64,000 nucleotides of DNA from Micromonospora parva (lineage in GTDB: Bacteria > Actinomycetota > Actinomycetes > Mycobacteriales > Micromonosporaceae), in NCBI RefSeq assembly GCF_000718515.1, contig NZ_JNZS01000015.1, positions 167,442 to 231,441 on the forward strand. Direction: 5' to 3'. Every line of letters starts with the position of its first letter. Within the stretch, counting starts at the first letter, position 1. The notes under the pieces are model-generated. The model ran no database searches and was not told the origin of the DNA. It worked only from the letters and a program-made list of their open reading frames with translations. The position numbers and the translations under genes are program-made. Of the stretch, positions 26,722 to 35,931 are shown piece by piece.

Positions 26722-27703
26722 GGGACCCCCAAGCCGTCCGGGCCATTACCACCGCACAGACAGCGGCGATGACAACGAGGCCATTCGAATCCACCCAGCC
26801 GTGCAGGTCTACGTCGGCGAGCAGCAGATCCCTGCCCCAACGCGACCCATCGCCCGTCCACGCTTCCCTACCTGCCACAAGGGAACTGAGTCGGCAGTCC
26901 ACCAACGTCACCAAACGACCAGAGAAATCCTGATACGCCAGCCGATCGAGGAGGCAGCAGAAATGCCACGCCAATAAACAGCGATACGTACAGCAAGGCG
27001 AGTGCCGGTTGAGCGAAGGCTCAACCGGCACTCGCCTTTTCGGAAGGAGCTCAAAATCGCCGAAGTATCAACAATCCCGGCCATCTAGACCGGCCACATG
27101 AGGGCTAGCCGAGCCCGAAATCGAAGAACCTCCAGTAAGCCAGGCGCCACGAGACTGCGAGCCGGACAGTCCTCCCAAACACACGGGCCGGCAATCGCCC
27201 AGCGGTGCGACCTCAAGACCTCAAGTTCGGACGCGCTGACAAGCACCACAACGCCGCTATCGACCACACCTCTACCGGGTCAAACGCGGCTACCACACTT
27301 CACCGAAGGGCCACAACATGGAAACGCTTCAGACCTTCCGCATCAGCAGTGATGCCGAGCAGGCCAAGCCGATGCGCCCCACAACCTGCTCAACAAACGA
27401 CTACGCACCTCAGCCCTGCACGAAGTCCCGCAATGCCACACGGCCACCGGGCGAAGAAACGGCAAACACACGTCACGTGCCGGCGTCAAGGATCGAGTTT
27501 CACGGCAATGGTTTCTGCCATGCCGAGCCGCACTGCCCGCAGCATCTTACGCGGACAGCCATCAACGAGAGGCTTGACACCATACGAACGAAGAGAGTGG
27601 ATAAACATCCACAGTCGATAAATCCGACGACCGTATATGGCGGCGACAGCGTCAATAACCCCCGACACCAATCAGACTGGAATCCTGAAAGGACACCTGA
27701 CCC
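26722..27703. other. About 1 kb without a supported gene
   Basis: Base composition is lower in GC than elsewhere and open frames are short with mixed codon use. A minus-strand frame around 26740-26950 reads moderately like protein (RLVTLVDCRLSSLVAGREAW) but lacks a credible start or end. The only clear structure is the hairpin at 26995-27038. The stretch near the xis/int genes probably carries their promoter and the arm-type integrase sites. Confidence 0.45.
26995..27038 (+). terminator. Strong intrinsic terminator, 19-bp stem
   Basis: Arms 26995-27013 and 27020-27038 are perfect complements around a CGAAGG loop. The right arm ends in TTTT (27037-27040) and the left arm begins AA, so it could act on transcripts from either side. 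It lies 270 bp after the actin-fold membrane gene. Confidence 0.8.
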
Positions 27704-28027
27704 ATGCCCGCCGCACCCCCGCACCGCCCCCGGTTCCGCGCCGCCAGATGGCCGGCAACCTGCCGGCTGCGCCACGCGACGCCGACCGCCCGGCTCCACC
27801 ACCACGCTGGGCCGTCGATGACCGGCCCCGCCGCCCCGCAATGGCGGCCAGACCCCCTCCTGAGCATCGACGACGTCGCCGCCTGGCTGGGCAAGCCCAA
27901 GAACACCCTCTACGCCTGGCACAGCCGAGGTAAGGGACCCCGCGCCATCCGCGTCGGCAACACCCTGCGCTACCGGCGCAGCGAAGTCGAACGCTGGCTC
28001 GACGACCACACCGACGTGGAGCGCTGA
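27704..28027 (+). CDS. xis: HTH excisionase-like protein (Xis)
   Basis: The 107-aa product carries a MerR-type winged HTH at about residues 50-100 (LLSIDDVAAWLGKPKNTLYA, then GKGPRAIRVGNTLRYRRSEV) typical of element excisionases and recombination directionality factors. The basic N-terminal 38 residues are unconserved in appearance, and ATG 27818 could be the real start. I kept ATG 27704 because GAAAGGA precedes it by about 10 bp, whereas 27818 has no ribosome site. The gene ends 5 bp before the integrase start, the usual xis-int arrangement. Expected role: binding arm sites and steering the integrase to excision. Confidence 0.8.
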   Translation: MPAAPPHRPRFRAARWPATCRLRHATPTARLHHHAGPSMTGPAAPQWRPDPLLSIDDVAAWLGKPKNTLYAWHSRGKGPRAIRVGNTLRYRRSEVERWLDDHTDVER

Positions 28028-28032
28028 ACCTC

Positions 28033-29250
28033 ATGGCCCGACCCGAACTACCGCTGGGCACCTGGGGCAAGATCCGCACCCAGCAACTCGGACCCAATCG
28101 GTTCCGCGCGCGAGCGCGCTTCCGCGACTACGACGGCAAGACCCGCGACATCGAGGCCACCGGCACCACCGGACCCGCCGCAGAACGGGCGCTGAAGGTC
28201 AAGCTGCGTGACCGCACCACCCCTAACGACGACGAGATCACCCGGGAGACCCGCGTCAGCAGACTCGCCGATCTGTGGATCGAGGAGATCACCACCGAGG
28301 AGCGGATCGCGCCACAAACCATCCAGCGATACGAGACCAGCACCCGCAACGCGATCCTGCCCGCCCTGGGCAACCTCCGGATCAGAGAAGCCAGCGTCGG
28401 GCGCCTGGATCGGTTCCTGCGTGACATCGCCAAGGACCGTGCCTCGGCAGCCAAAGGCGCGAAAGTCGTCCTGAGCCAGATGTTCGCACTGGCCGTTCGC
28501 CACGGCGCGATCCCCACCAACCCCGTCCGCGACACCGGCCGGCTCCGCAAACCCCGCCGCACAGTCGTCGCCCTCACCGACGAGAACCTCCAGGCCGTCC
28601 GGACGGCTATCCGTGACTGGCAGCGGCCGATCCCCGGTAAGCCTGGACCACGGCACAGCGGCGATCTGGCGGACGTCGTTGACCTGATGCTCGCCACCGG
28701 TGCCCGCATCGGCGAGATCCTCGCCCTGCGGTGGGAGGACCTCGACCTCGTCGCCGTACGCCCCACCCTGACGATCTGCGGCACGCTCGTCTTCGTCAAA
28801 GGCCAGGGCTTCTTCCGCCAACCCTGGACCAAGAGCGACGCCGGCTGGCGAATGGTCGTCCTCCCCCGGTTCGCCGTCGGCATGATCATGGCCCGCAAGC
28901 TCGTCGCCGCCGACAACCCCCACGACGCGATCTTCGCCTCCCGCCGCGGCACCTGGCTCTCACCCAACAACGTCCGTCGCCAGTGGCGCGAGGCCCGCGC
29001 CGACACCGACCTCGCCTGGGTTACCCCCCACACCTTCCGCAAGACCGTCGCCACCCTCATCAAGGAAGAGACCGACACGAAAAGCGCCGCAGCACAGCTC
29101 GGACACTCCAGCGAGGAGGTCACCGCCACGTACTACATCGCCAAGCCAGCCCAAGCCCCGGACGTCTCGGACATCCTCGAGCGACTCGGCATCGACCACG
29201 GGACGCGGCAAGATCCCCCAACCGGCTTGCCCAACGATGCACAGGGATGA
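28033..29250 (+). CDS. int: Tyrosine integrase of the element
   Basis: This 405-aa phage-type integrase has an N-terminal arm-binding region, a SAM-like core-binding domain (about 70-160) and a C-terminal catalytic domain. Catalytic residues visible are Arg in ATGARIGEILALRW (about 220), the HTFRK box (H..R, about 335) and LGHSSEEVTATYYI with the nucleophile Tyr near 365. The gene points at the tRNA-Pro 3' end 115 bp away, which identifies that tRNA as its attachment site. Upstream is the xis-like gene, 5 bp away. Length is normal for actinobacterial tRNA-targeting integrases. Confidence 0.93.
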   Translation: MARPELPLGTWGKIRTQQLGPNRFRARARFRDYDGKTRDIEATGTTGPAAERALKVKLRDRTTPNDDEITRETRVSRLADLWIEEITTEERIAPQTIQRYETSTRNAILPALGNLRIREASVGRLDRFLRDIAKDRASAAKGAKVVLSQMFALAVRHGAIPTNPVRDTGRLRKPRRTVVALTDENLQAVRTAIRDWQRPIPGKPGPRHSGDLADVVDLMLATGARIGEILALRWEDLDLVAVRPTLTICGTLVFVKGQGFFRQPWTKSDAGWRMVVLPRFAVGMIMARKLVAADNPHDAIFASRRGTWLSPNNVRRQWREARADTDLAWVTPHTFRKTVATLIKEETDTKSAAAQLGHSSEEVTATYYIAKPAQAPDVSDILERLGIDHGTRQDPPTGLPNDAQG

Positions 29251-29266
29251 CGAACCTGGTTCCCGA

Positions 29267-29287
29267 CCCCGGTAAACGGGGGGTTTT
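29267..29287 (+). terminator. Short GC hairpin plus TTTT after the integrase
   Basis: CCCCG (29267-29271) and CGGGG (29277-29281) pair around GTAAA, followed by GG and TTTT. It lies 16 bp after the integrase stop. Stem strength is modest. Confidence 0.5.
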
Positions 29288-29320
29288 CGGGGGACGGTTC
29301 AAAACCCCATAGACAAACTT

Positions 29321-29360
29321 AAAGCCCTGACCAGCGTTTCCGCTGGTCAGGGCTTTTTGT
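29321..29360. terminator. Perfect 16-bp hairpin terminator beside tRNA-Pro
   Basis: Arms 29321-29336 and 29341-29356 are perfect complements around TTTC and end in TTTTT on the plus strand. The hairpin separates the integrase (plus) from the tRNA (minus) and could terminate both. Because recombination occurs within the tRNA 3' end, this hairpin is on the element side of the crossover. Confidence 0.8.
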
Positions 29361-29364
29361 CTGT

Positions 29365-29437
<73 letters not shown>

Positions 29438-29585
29438 CCCCCGCGTGGTTTCCCCCGCGGCAGCCGGTACAGCTTAGCGCAGCGGTTGCGGGTCCCCCAC
29501 ACAGGCCCCATCAGTGTTGCGGGGCAGGCGAACCACCCCACAACCCCTAAAGCTTCCTAGGAGGGTGGGGTGGTGGGTGGGCAGG

Positions 29586-29621
29586 AAAATGCCGGATGGC
29601 GGGAGGCCATCCGGCATTTTT
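29586..29621 (-). terminator. Intrinsic terminator of der
   Basis: Perfect 14-bp arms 29586-29599 and 29607-29620 lie just after the der stop (minus strand) and end in TTTT on that strand. Confidence 0.8.
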
Positions 29622-29639
29622 CAGGGAGAACTGGAAGGG

Positions 29640-31040
29640 TCAGCCGTGCGCCTTGCCTCGGCCGCCGGGGCCGAGCTTCTTGCGCGGGCGGACCGAGATC
29701 TCGATCGGGCTGCCCTCGTACCCGAATTCCTCGCGGAGCTTGCGCTCGACGAACCGCTGGTAGCCGGCGTCCAGCGGGCCGGTGGTGAAGAGCACGAACC
29801 GTGGCGGTGCCACCCCGGCCTGCGTCGCGAACAGGATCCGCGGTGCCCGTCCACCACGCACCGGGTGGGGGGTGGCCTGCACCAGCGCGGTCAGCCACTG
29901 GTTGAGGTGCGCGGTCGGTACGCGGGTTTCCCAGCTGGCCAACGCCTTGTTCAGGGCGGGGGCCAGCTTGTCGACGGCACGGCCGGTCATCGCCGACAGG
30001 TTCAACCGGATCGCCCAGGGGATGCGGCGCAACTCCCGGTCGATCTCCTTGTCCAGGTAGTACCGACGGTCGGCGTCGACCAGGTCCCACTTGTTGAACG
30101 CGATGACCAACGCCCGGCCCGACTCGGTCACCATCGACAGGATCCGCTGGTCCTGCTCGCTGATGGGTTCGCTGGAGTCCAGCAGTACCACGGCCACCTC
30201 GGCGGCCTCGATCGCGCCGGCGGTACGCAGGCTGGCGTAGTACTCGGTGCCGCTGGCCTTGCCGACCCGCTTGCGCAGCCCGGCGGTGTCCACCAGTTGC
30301 CAGGTCTGACCGCCGATCTCGACCAGGCTGTCCACCGGGTCCACAGTGGTGCCGGCCACCGAGTCGACGACCGCCCGCTCCTCACCGGAGAACCGGTTGA
30401 GCAGGCTGGACTTGCCCACGTTCGGCCGACCGACCAGCGCCACCCGGCGCGGCCCCCGCGGACGGTTCTCCACGATCGCCGGTGCCTCCGGCAGCGCGGC
30501 GAGGATGGCGTCCAGCAGGTCGCCGGAGCCGCGTCCGTGCAGCGCGGACACCGGGAACGGCTCACCGAGACCCAGCGACCACAGCGAGGTGGCCTCCATC
30601 TCGATGGAGTTGTTGTCGGCCTTGTTGGCCACCAGGATCACCGGCTTGGCGCTGCGCCGCAGCATCTTCACCGCGGCCTCGTCCACGTCGGTGGAGCCCA
30701 CCATCGCGTCGACCACGAAGAGCACCACGTCGGCGGTGACGACAGCCGTCTCGGCCTGCGCCGCGATGGCCGCCGCCCGATCCTTGGCGTCCGGCTCCCA
30801 ACCGCCGGTGTCCACCACGGTGAACGCCCGGCCGTTCCACTGCGCGTCGTACGGGACCCGGTCGCGGGTCACGCCGGGAACGTCCTCGACGACCGCCTGC
30901 CGGCGGCCGATGATCCGGTTGACCAGCGTCGACTTACCCACGTTGGGGCGGCCGACCACGGCCACCACCGGCTGCGGGCCGCTCGGCTCCTCGACGGCGA
31001 CGTCGGGCTCACGCAGCTCCACCCAGGAACCCTCGCTCAT
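29640..31040 (-). CDS. der: Ribosome-biogenesis GTPase Der (EngA)
   Basis: The 466-aa product has two tandem Era-type G domains. The first G1 is [18 protein letters not shown] near residue 25-45, with G3 DTGG and G4 NKAD; the second begins [18 protein letters not shown] near 200, with DTAGLRKR and NKWD. A C-terminal KH-like domain (about 375-455) follows. Der acts in 50S subunit assembly. I chose ATG 31040 because GGAG lies 4 bp upstream (minus strand) and the protein then has normal length; the frame runs open to 31151 through repeat DNA. It is the last gene of the cmk-der pair, followed by a terminator. Confidence 0.95.
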   Translation of the reverse strand: MSEGSWVELREPDVAVEEPSGPQPVVAVVGRPNVGKSTLVNRIIGRRQAVVEDVPGVTRDRVPYDAQWNGRAFTVVDTGGWEPDAKDRAAAIAAQAETAVVTADVVLFVVDAMVGSTDVDEAAVKMLRRSAKPVILVANKADNNSIEMEATSLWSLGLGEPFPVSALHGRGSGDLLDAILAALPEAPAIVENRPRGPRRVALVGRPNVGKSSLLNRFSGEERAVVDSVAGTTVDPVDSLVEIGGQTWQLVDTAGLRKRVGKASGTEYYASLRTAGAIEAAEVAVVLLDSSEPISEQDQRILSMVTESGRALVIAFNKWDLVDADRRYYLDKEIDRELRRIPWAIRLNLSAMTGRAVDKLAPALNKALASWETRVPTAHLNQWLTALVQATPHPVRGGRAPRILFATQAGVAPPRFVLFTTGPLDAGYQRFVERKLREEFGYEGSPIEISVRPRKKLGPGGRGKAHG

Positions 31041-31159
31041 GCCACTCCTCCGCTTCGCTCCGGAGCGCCATGAGGCACAACCACGCCGAGCCCGATGATT
31101 CGCTCGCTCCGCTCGCTCATGCCGCTCCTCCGCTTCGCTCCGGACCGTCATGAGACACG
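31034..31159. repeat. Two copies of a 46-bp start-codon-containing repeat
   Basis: The segment 31034-31079 recurs at 31114-31159 with five mismatches (80-bp period). Each copy carries CTCATGCC, TCCTCCGCTTCGCTCCGGA and CATGAG. The first contains the der ATG and its GGAG; the second contains an equivalent unused ATG and GGAG. The space between holds CGCTCGCTCCGCTCGCTCAT. This looks like a dispersed GAGCG-rich repeat that has inserted at a gene start. Confidence 0.7.
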
Positions 31160-31169
31160 ACCGCGCTAC

Positions 31170-31850
31170 TCATGCCACGCCCCGCTCGGTGAGCAGGTCG
31201 CGCATCCGCGCCACGACCTCGTCGATGCCCAGCTCGGTGGTGTCCAGCACCACCGCGTCGGGCGCCTGGGCCAGCGGGTTGACCTTGCGGGTCGAGTCGA
31301 GGCGGTCCCGCCGCGCCAGGTCGGCGGCCGTGGCCGCCACGTCGGCGGCGTCCTCGGCGCTGCGCCGGGCCGCACGGGCCGCCTCGGACGCGGTCAGGAA
31401 GACCTTCAGGTCGGCGTCCGGGGCCACGACCGAGCCGATGTCGCGGCCCTCGACCACCATCCGACCGGCGTTGGCGATCATCTCGCGCTGCCGGCCGACG
31501 AGCAGCTCACGAACAGCCGGTACGGCGGCGACGGCGGAGACCGCTCCGGTCACCTCGGCGCCACGGATCTCCGCGTCCACGCCGACCCCGTCGACGGTCA
31601 CGCCGTACCCCTGCGGGTCGGTGCCGATGCGCAGGTCGACCTCGCCGGCGACCTTCGCCACCGACGCGGCGTCGGTGAGGTCCACGCCGGAGCGCAGCAC
31701 GGCCCACGTGATCGCCCGGTACATCGCCCCGGTGTCCAGGTAGCGCGCACCGAGGGCGGCGGCGAGCCGCCGCGACACGGTTGACTTCCCCGAACCGGAC
31801 GGCCCATCCACAGCGACCACACATCGCCCGAACCGTACGTTTTCCTCCAC
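31170..31850 (-). CDS. cmk: Cytidylate kinase
   Basis: The 226-aa P-loop kinase phosphorylates CMP/dCMP. VAVDGPSGSGKSTVSRRLA near residue 12 is the P-loop; YLDTGAMYRAITW binds the nucleotide; VVEGRDIGSVVAPDADLKVFL and RAARR in the lid are family hallmarks. GTG 31850 has GGAGGA 4-5 bp upstream and gives the usual length; the open frame to 31925 adds an untypical tail. It lies between rluB and der in the order conserved across actinobacteria (Rv1711-Rv1713). Confidence 0.93.
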   Translation of the reverse strand: MEENVRFGRCVVAVDGPSGSGKSTVSRRLAAALGARYLDTGAMYRAITWAVLRSGVDLTDAASVAKVAGEVDLRIGTDPQGYGVTVDGVGVDAEIRGAEVTGAVSAVAAVPAVRELLVGRQREMIANAGRMVVEGRDIGSVVAPDADLKVFLTASEAARAARRSAEDAADVAATAADLARRDRLDSTRKVNPLAQAPDAVVLDTTELGIDEVVARMRDLLTERGVA

Positions 31851-32046
31851 CGTGTCCTCCTCAGCCCGTACCTCACGGATCGCCCGGTGAGCTGGCGCCG
31901 CAAGCGGTTGTTCAATCGTCATCAATCATGCCCGGGTCGTCTGGCGAACCCGCGCGCGACGCCGCCGGAGGCGACCCACGCCACCCGGGCGACCGCGTCT
32001 CGGCCGTCGGTGGAGCCTACCGGCTGCCGTACCCCGAACTCGGGGG

Positions 32047-32823
32047 TCAGTCACCCACCGCGTGGAACAGGGCCGCGACCTCCGCGTTGGTCAGGCGCCG
32101 CAGACGCCCGGTGCGCAGGTCGCCCAACCGGATCGGACCGATGGAGGTACGCACCAGACGGGTGACCGGGTGCCCGACCTCGTCCATCAACCGCCGGACG
32201 ATGTGCTTGCGCCCTTCGTGCAGGCTCAGCTCCACCTGGGCGCTCTTGCCCAGGGTGCCGACCACCTTGAACGAGTCGACAGTGACCGGCCCGTCCTCCA
32301 GCTCGACGCCCGCGAGGAGCCGCTTGCTCAGGTTGCGCGGGATCGGGCCGACCACCTCGGCGAGGTAGGTCTTCAGCACCTGGTACGAGGGGTGCATGAG
32401 CTTGTGCGCGAGGGTGCCGTCGTTGGTGAGCAGCAGCAGGCCCTCGCTGTCCGCGTCGAGCCGCCCGACGTGGTACACCCGCTGATCCAGCCGCCTGCCG
32501 ATGAAGTCGGCCAGCTCGTTGCGGCCCTTGTCGTCCGCCATGGTGGTGACCACCCCGCGCGGCTTGTTCATCGCCACGTAGACCAGTCGGGTGTCGACCT
32601 GGAGGCGCTCTCCGTCGACGTGGATCACGGCCTTGGCCGGGTCGACCTTGTCGCCGAGCTTGGCGACCCGCCCGTCCACCGTGACCCGGCGGCGGAAGAT
32701 CAGGTCTTCGCAGGCGCGCCGGGAACCCACGCCGGCGGCGGCGAGCACCTTCTGCAGGCGCTCAGCCCCCTCGAACACGGGGGCGTCGGGTTTGGGGACA
32801 CGGTTATCGGGTCGCATCAGCAA
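32047..32823 (-). CDS. rluB: rRNA pseudouridine synthase, RluB family
   Basis: The 258-aa product has an N-terminal S4 domain (ERLQKVLAAAGVGSRRACED, residues 22-80) and an RsuA/RluB catalytic domain. YHVGRLDADSEGLLLLTNDG holds the catalytic Asp, and EGRKHIVRRLMDEVGHPV is the other family motif. It modifies 23S rRNA near the peptidyl-transferase region. It overlaps the 3' end of scpB by 20 bp, so ATG 32823 or the nearby ATG 32817 is used. The synteny position equals Rv1711. Confidence 0.92.
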   Translation of the reverse strand: MLMRPDNRVPKPDAPVFEGAERLQKVLAAAGVGSRRACEDLIFRRRVTVDGRVAKLGDKVDPAKAVIHVDGERLQVDTRLVYVAMNKPRGVVTTMADDKGRNELADFIGRRLDQRVYHVGRLDADSEGLLLLTNDGTLAHKLMHPSYQVLKTYLAEVVGPIPRNLSKRLLAGVELEDGPVTVDSFKVVGTLGKSAQVELSLHEGRKHIVRRLMDEVGHPVTRLVRTSIGPIRLGDLRTGRLRRLTNAEVAALFHAVGD

Positions 32824-33775
32824 GCTCTTCTACGTCGTCGGGCAGGAAGGGTGCGAGGGGCGGCAGCTCGTCGACGGTGTTCAGCCCGAGCTTCTCCAGG
32901 AACAACGTGGTGGTCCGGTAGAGGAACGCCCCGCTGTCCTGTTCGGTGCCGCACTCCTCGACGAGGCCACGGGTGACCAGCGTACGGATGACCCCGTCGC
33001 AGTTCACACCCCGGATGGCTGAGATTCGCGAACGGGTCACCGGCTGCTTGTAGGCGACCACGGCGAGCGTCTCCAGCGCCGCCTGGGTCAGCCGCACGGA
33101 CTGCCCGTCCAGCACGAACCGCTCAACGTACGTAGCGTATTCCGGCCGGGTGTACAGCCGCCACCCGCCGGCCGCCCGGCGCAGCTCGAACCCGTGCCCG
33201 GCCGTGGTGTAGCCGGCGGCGATCTCGTCGAGCATCGGCCCGACCCGCTCGGCGGGCTGGTCCAGCACCTGGGCCAGCACCAGCTCGCTGACCGGCTCGT
33301 CGACGACCAGCAGGATCGCCTCCAACGCGCCGCGCAGCTCGGCGTCGGACAGCTCGGGCGCGGGCTCCGGCGCGGCCGTCGCCCGCCGCCGCCCCGCCGA
33401 CTGCCGCCGGGGTACGTCCCCCGCCGCGCTCGACTCCCCCGCCGTGTCCTCCGTCACCGCGCCGAGGTCCGGCGCCGTCAGGTCCACCTTGTTGGAGGCC
33501 CCGTCCGGGTCTGGCTCAGTCGGGCGCGGGTCGTCGGGGCCGCGCTCATGCGGATCGCCCGGCGCCGGGGCCGAGCCGACCGCATCCGACTCGCCGGGAC
33601 CGGCGGCGGATTCGACCTCGGGTCGGGGCTGTGCCGCTCCGGGTTCGTCGGTGTCCGCGGCCGGCTCGTCCGGCGGCGCGGGCGCGTCAGTGGCGGGCGG
33701 GCGCGGGCGGGCCCACGGGGGCACCCAGGCGGCGGCCTGGTCGGCCAGCGAGTCCCGGCGTTCCTCGTCACTCAT
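32804..33775 (-). CDS. scpB: Segregation and condensation protein B
   Basis: The 323-aa product has an acidic, Pro-rich N-terminal extension (residues 1-130) and the two winged helices of ScpB: LRGALEAILLVVDEPVSELV and LTQAALETLAVVAYKQPVTR, then ISAIRGVNCDGVIRTLVTRG. It is the kleisin-binding partner of ScpA in the SMC condensin complex. ATG 33775 lies inside the end of scpA (8-bp overlap). An open frame upstream to 33904 is the scpA shadow and is rejected. The extension is longer than in M. tuberculosis Rv1710. Confidence 0.93.
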   Translation of the reverse strand: MSDEERRDSLADQAAAWVPPWARPRPPATDAPAPPDEPAADTDEPGAAQPRPEVESAAGPGESDAVGSAPAPGDPHERGPDDPRPTEPDPDGASNKVDLTAPDLGAVTEDTAGESSAAGDVPRRQSAGRRRATAAPEPAPELSDAELRGALEAILLVVDEPVSELVLAQVLDQPAERVGPMLDEIAAGYTTAGHGFELRRAAGGWRLYTRPEYATYVERFVLDGQSVRLTQAALETLAVVAYKQPVTRSRISAIRGVNCDGVIRTLVTRGLVEECGTEQDSGAFLYRTTTLFLEKLGLNTVDELPPLAPFLPDDVEELADATR

Positions 33776-34805
33776 CCCGCGCACCCTCCGTCGTCTCCGT
33801 CCCGTCCGGCCCGCCGGCCTCCCCCACCGACCCGGGCCCAACGCCCGCCGACTCAGGCGCGGCCAGCACCGGCGCGGGCCCACCCGCCGCCGGCGCAACC
33901 GCAATCCCCGCCGGCTCCGCGTCGTCCGCCGGGGTGCCGGCGTACTCGTCGACGTGCAGCTCGGTGTCGCCGTCGGCCGGGCCGGTCCAGCGCACTGTCA
34001 GCTCCTCCAGGGCCTGCTCCTGCACGAACGACACCAGGCCCTCCCGGTACAGCTCCAGCAGCGCGAGGAACCGGGCCACCACCTCCAGGGTGGCCTCGCA
34101 GTCGGCGCAGAGCAGCGAGAAGGTGGCCGTGCCGGCCCGGCGCAGTCGCGCGGTGAGGATGGCCGCGTGTTCCCGGACGCTGACCCGGACCATGTGCACG
34201 TGGGCGATGGACACCTCCGGCACCGGCTTCGGGGTCATCGCCTTCACGGCCAGCTTCAGCAGCCGCTGCGGGCCGATGCCGAGCACCAGGTCGGGCAACG
34301 CCTCGGCGTAGCGGGGTTCCAGGCTGACCGCGCGCGGATACCGTCGGCCGCCGACGGCCTCCAGCTCGGCGATGTGGGCCGCCGCCTCCTTGTACGCCTT
34401 GTACTGCAACAGTCGGGCGAAGAGCAGGTCCCGGGCTTCCAGCAGGGCGAGGTCGTCCTCGTCCTCGACCTCGGCGGCGGGCAACAGGCGGGCCGCCTTC
34501 AGGTCGAGCAGGGTCGCGGCGATGAGCAAAAACTCGCTGGCCTCGTCCAGGTCCCAGTTGTCGCCCATCGCCCTGATGTAGGCGATGAACTCGTCGGTGA
34601 CCGTGTGCAGGGCCACCTCGGTGACGTCGAGCTTGTGCTTGCCGATCAGTTGCAGCAGCAGGTCGAACGGGCCGGTGAAGTTGGCCAGCCGCACCGTGAA
34701 GCCGGTGGCGGCCGGGTCGGCGGGCTGCCCACCGTCGACCACGGCCGCGGTGGCGGTCTCGGGTGGGTCGATGGGTGGCGCGGTCACCGGACGACCGTAG
34801 TCCAC
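33768..34805 (-). CDS. scpA: Segregation and condensation protein A (kleisin)
   Basis: The 345-aa product contains the ScpA N-domain (FTVRLANFTGPFDLLLQLIG near residue 36), the central EFLLIAATLLDLKAARLLP helix and the C-terminal winged helix region (VRFLALLELYREGLV-like, VSFVQEQALEELTVRW). It bridges SMC heads with ScpB. A Pro/Gly-rich tail (about 290-345) follows. The start is GTG 34805; GTG 34787 is an alternative. It is followed by scpB with overlap and preceded by parA, 23 bp away. Confidence 0.93.
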   Translation of the reverse strand: MDYGRPVTAPPIDPPETATAAVVDGGQPADPAATGFTVRLANFTGPFDLLLQLIGKHKLDVTEVALHTVTDEFIAYIRAMGDNWDLDEASEFLLIAATLLDLKAARLLPAAEVEDEDDLALLEARDLLFARLLQYKAYKEAAAHIAELEAVGGRRYPRAVSLEPRYAEALPDLVLGIGPQRLLKLAVKAMTPKPVPEVSIAHVHMVRVSVREHAAILTARLRRAGTATFSLLCADCEATLEVVARFLALLELYREGLVSFVQEQALEELTVRWTGPADGDTELHVDEYAGTPADDAEPAGIAVAPAAGGPAPVLAAPESAGVGPGSVGEAGGPDGTETTEGARDE

Positions 34806-34828
34806 GAGGCGGGCACCGGGCGTTCCGG

Positions 34829-35752
34829 CTACCGCTCCGACTGGGCGGCGATCACCTCGCGGGCCAGCTGACGGTAGTTACGTGCCCCGGAGGATGCCGG
34901 GTCCATCGTCGTGATGGGGGCACCGGCCACGGTGGACTCGGGGAACTTCACCGTCTTGGTGATGACCGTCTGGTAGACCTTGTCGCCGAACGCCTCCACC
35001 ACCCGCTGCAGGACCTGGCGGCAGTGCGTGGTGCGGCTGTCGTACATCGTGGCGAGGATGCCTTCGAGCTCCAGGTCGAAGTTGAGCCGCTCGCGCACCT
35101 TGTCGATGGTGTCCAGCAGCAGTGCCACACCGCGCAGGCTGAAGAACTCGCATTCGAGCGGGATGAGCACACCGTGCGCGACGGTCAGCGCGTTGATCGC
35201 CAGCAGGCCGAGCGACGGCTGGCAGTCGATCAGGATGTAGTCGTACTCCTTGCGGACCGTGCGCAGGACCCGGGCCAGGGCCATTTCCCGGGCGACCTCG
35301 TTGACGAGCTGGATCTCGGCGGCGGAGAGGTCGATGTTGGCCGGCAGCAGGTGCAGGCCCGCCACGTCGGTCTTGATCAGGACGTCCTCGGCGGTCACGT
35401 CGTCCTGCATGAGCAGGTTGTAGACGGACAGGTCGAGGTTGTGCGGGTTGACGCCCAGGCCCACCGAGAGGGCGCCCTGCGGGTCGAAGTCGACCAGCAG
35501 GACCTTGCGGCCGTATTCCGCGAGGGCCGCGCCCAGGTTGATGGTGGTGGTCGTCTTGCCGACGCCACCCTTCTGGTTGGCCATCGCGATGATGCGCGCG
35601 GGGCCGTGCCGGTCGGTCGGCATCGGCTCGGGGATGGGCTTGCGCATCGTGTAGGCAGCCGGGTCCGCAGGACCGAGATCCGCGCCGAGCGTGGCCTGCT
35701 GCTCGCGGAGCTCCGACGTCCAGGTCTCGGCACGGTCACCGTTGCCAGCCAT
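34829..35752 (-). CDS. parA: ParA/Soj-family ATPase
   Basis: The 307-aa deviant-Walker ATPase has IAMANQKGGVGKTTTTINLG at about residue 54 with the signature lysine, DFDPQGALSVGLG, DYILIDCQPSLGLL and PLECEFFSLRGVALLL. A 45-residue N-terminal extension precedes the domain. The position between xerD and scpA matches Rv1708, a Soj-like paralogue distinct from the ori-proximal parA. It likely assists chromosome organisation with ScpAB. No parB lies beside it. Confidence 0.9.
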   Translation of the reverse strand: MAGNGDRAETWTSELREQQATLGADLGPADPAAYTMRKPIPEPMPTDRHGPARIIAMANQKGGVGKTTTTINLGAALAEYGRKVLLVDFDPQGALSVGLGVNPHNLDLSVYNLLMQDDVTAEDVLIKTDVAGLHLLPANIDLSAAEIQLVNEVAREMALARVLRTVRKEYDYILIDCQPSLGLLAINALTVAHGVLIPLECEFFSLRGVALLLDTIDKVRERLNFDLELEGILATMYDSRTTHCRQVLQRVVEAFGDKVYQTVITKTVKFPESTVAGAPITTMDPASSGARNYRQLAREVIAAQSER

Positions 35753-35931
35753 GTGCTCGTTGCCCCCTCCCGACGACCCACCCGGCGTCGGAGCCGTCCG
35801 ACGTCCTTCGCGGCGCCGCTGCGCACCCCGGTCGTGTCGCTCCAGGAGGTCCGCGCCGATGCCGACTGTACGCCACCGACCAGCAGGGGGTTCGGCACCG
35901 GCCCGGCGTGTCGGCGCCGACCGCGACCGGT

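Larger units (their letters stand above)
1..29364. mobile_element. tRNA-Pro-integrated element, tRNA-proximal part (left end not seen)
   Basis: Everything left of the tRNA-Pro gene reads as accessory DNA. A tyrosine integrase and an HTH excisionase-like gene lie directly against the tRNA 3' end. A VirB1-like cell-wall hydrolase, a DUF932 protein, a LysM/BTAD protein and a nuclease/helicase/RT defence island follow. None of it belongs to the conserved actinobacterial der-recN block on the other side. I did not see a second copy of the tRNA 3' end to the left, so the other attachment site is inferred to lie outside the window. No relaxase or T4SS ATPase is visible, so self-transfer cannot be judged. 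Confidence 0.75.

Noticed and set aside
26642..27031. Minus-strand gene between the actin-fold membrane gene and xis
   Set aside because: Part of the frame reads like protein, but it runs into the strong hairpin at 26995-27038, overlaps the end of the actin-fold gene and lacks a start site.
27205..27821. Open frames upstream of xis (for example from ATG 27318)
   Set aside because: Composition is random-like, no domain is visible, and the frame overlaps the better-supported xis gene in another phase.
29514..31073. Long plus-strand open frame opposite der
   Set aside because: It is antisense to a clearly conserved GTPase and exists because of GC-rich codon bias; its composition is not protein-like.
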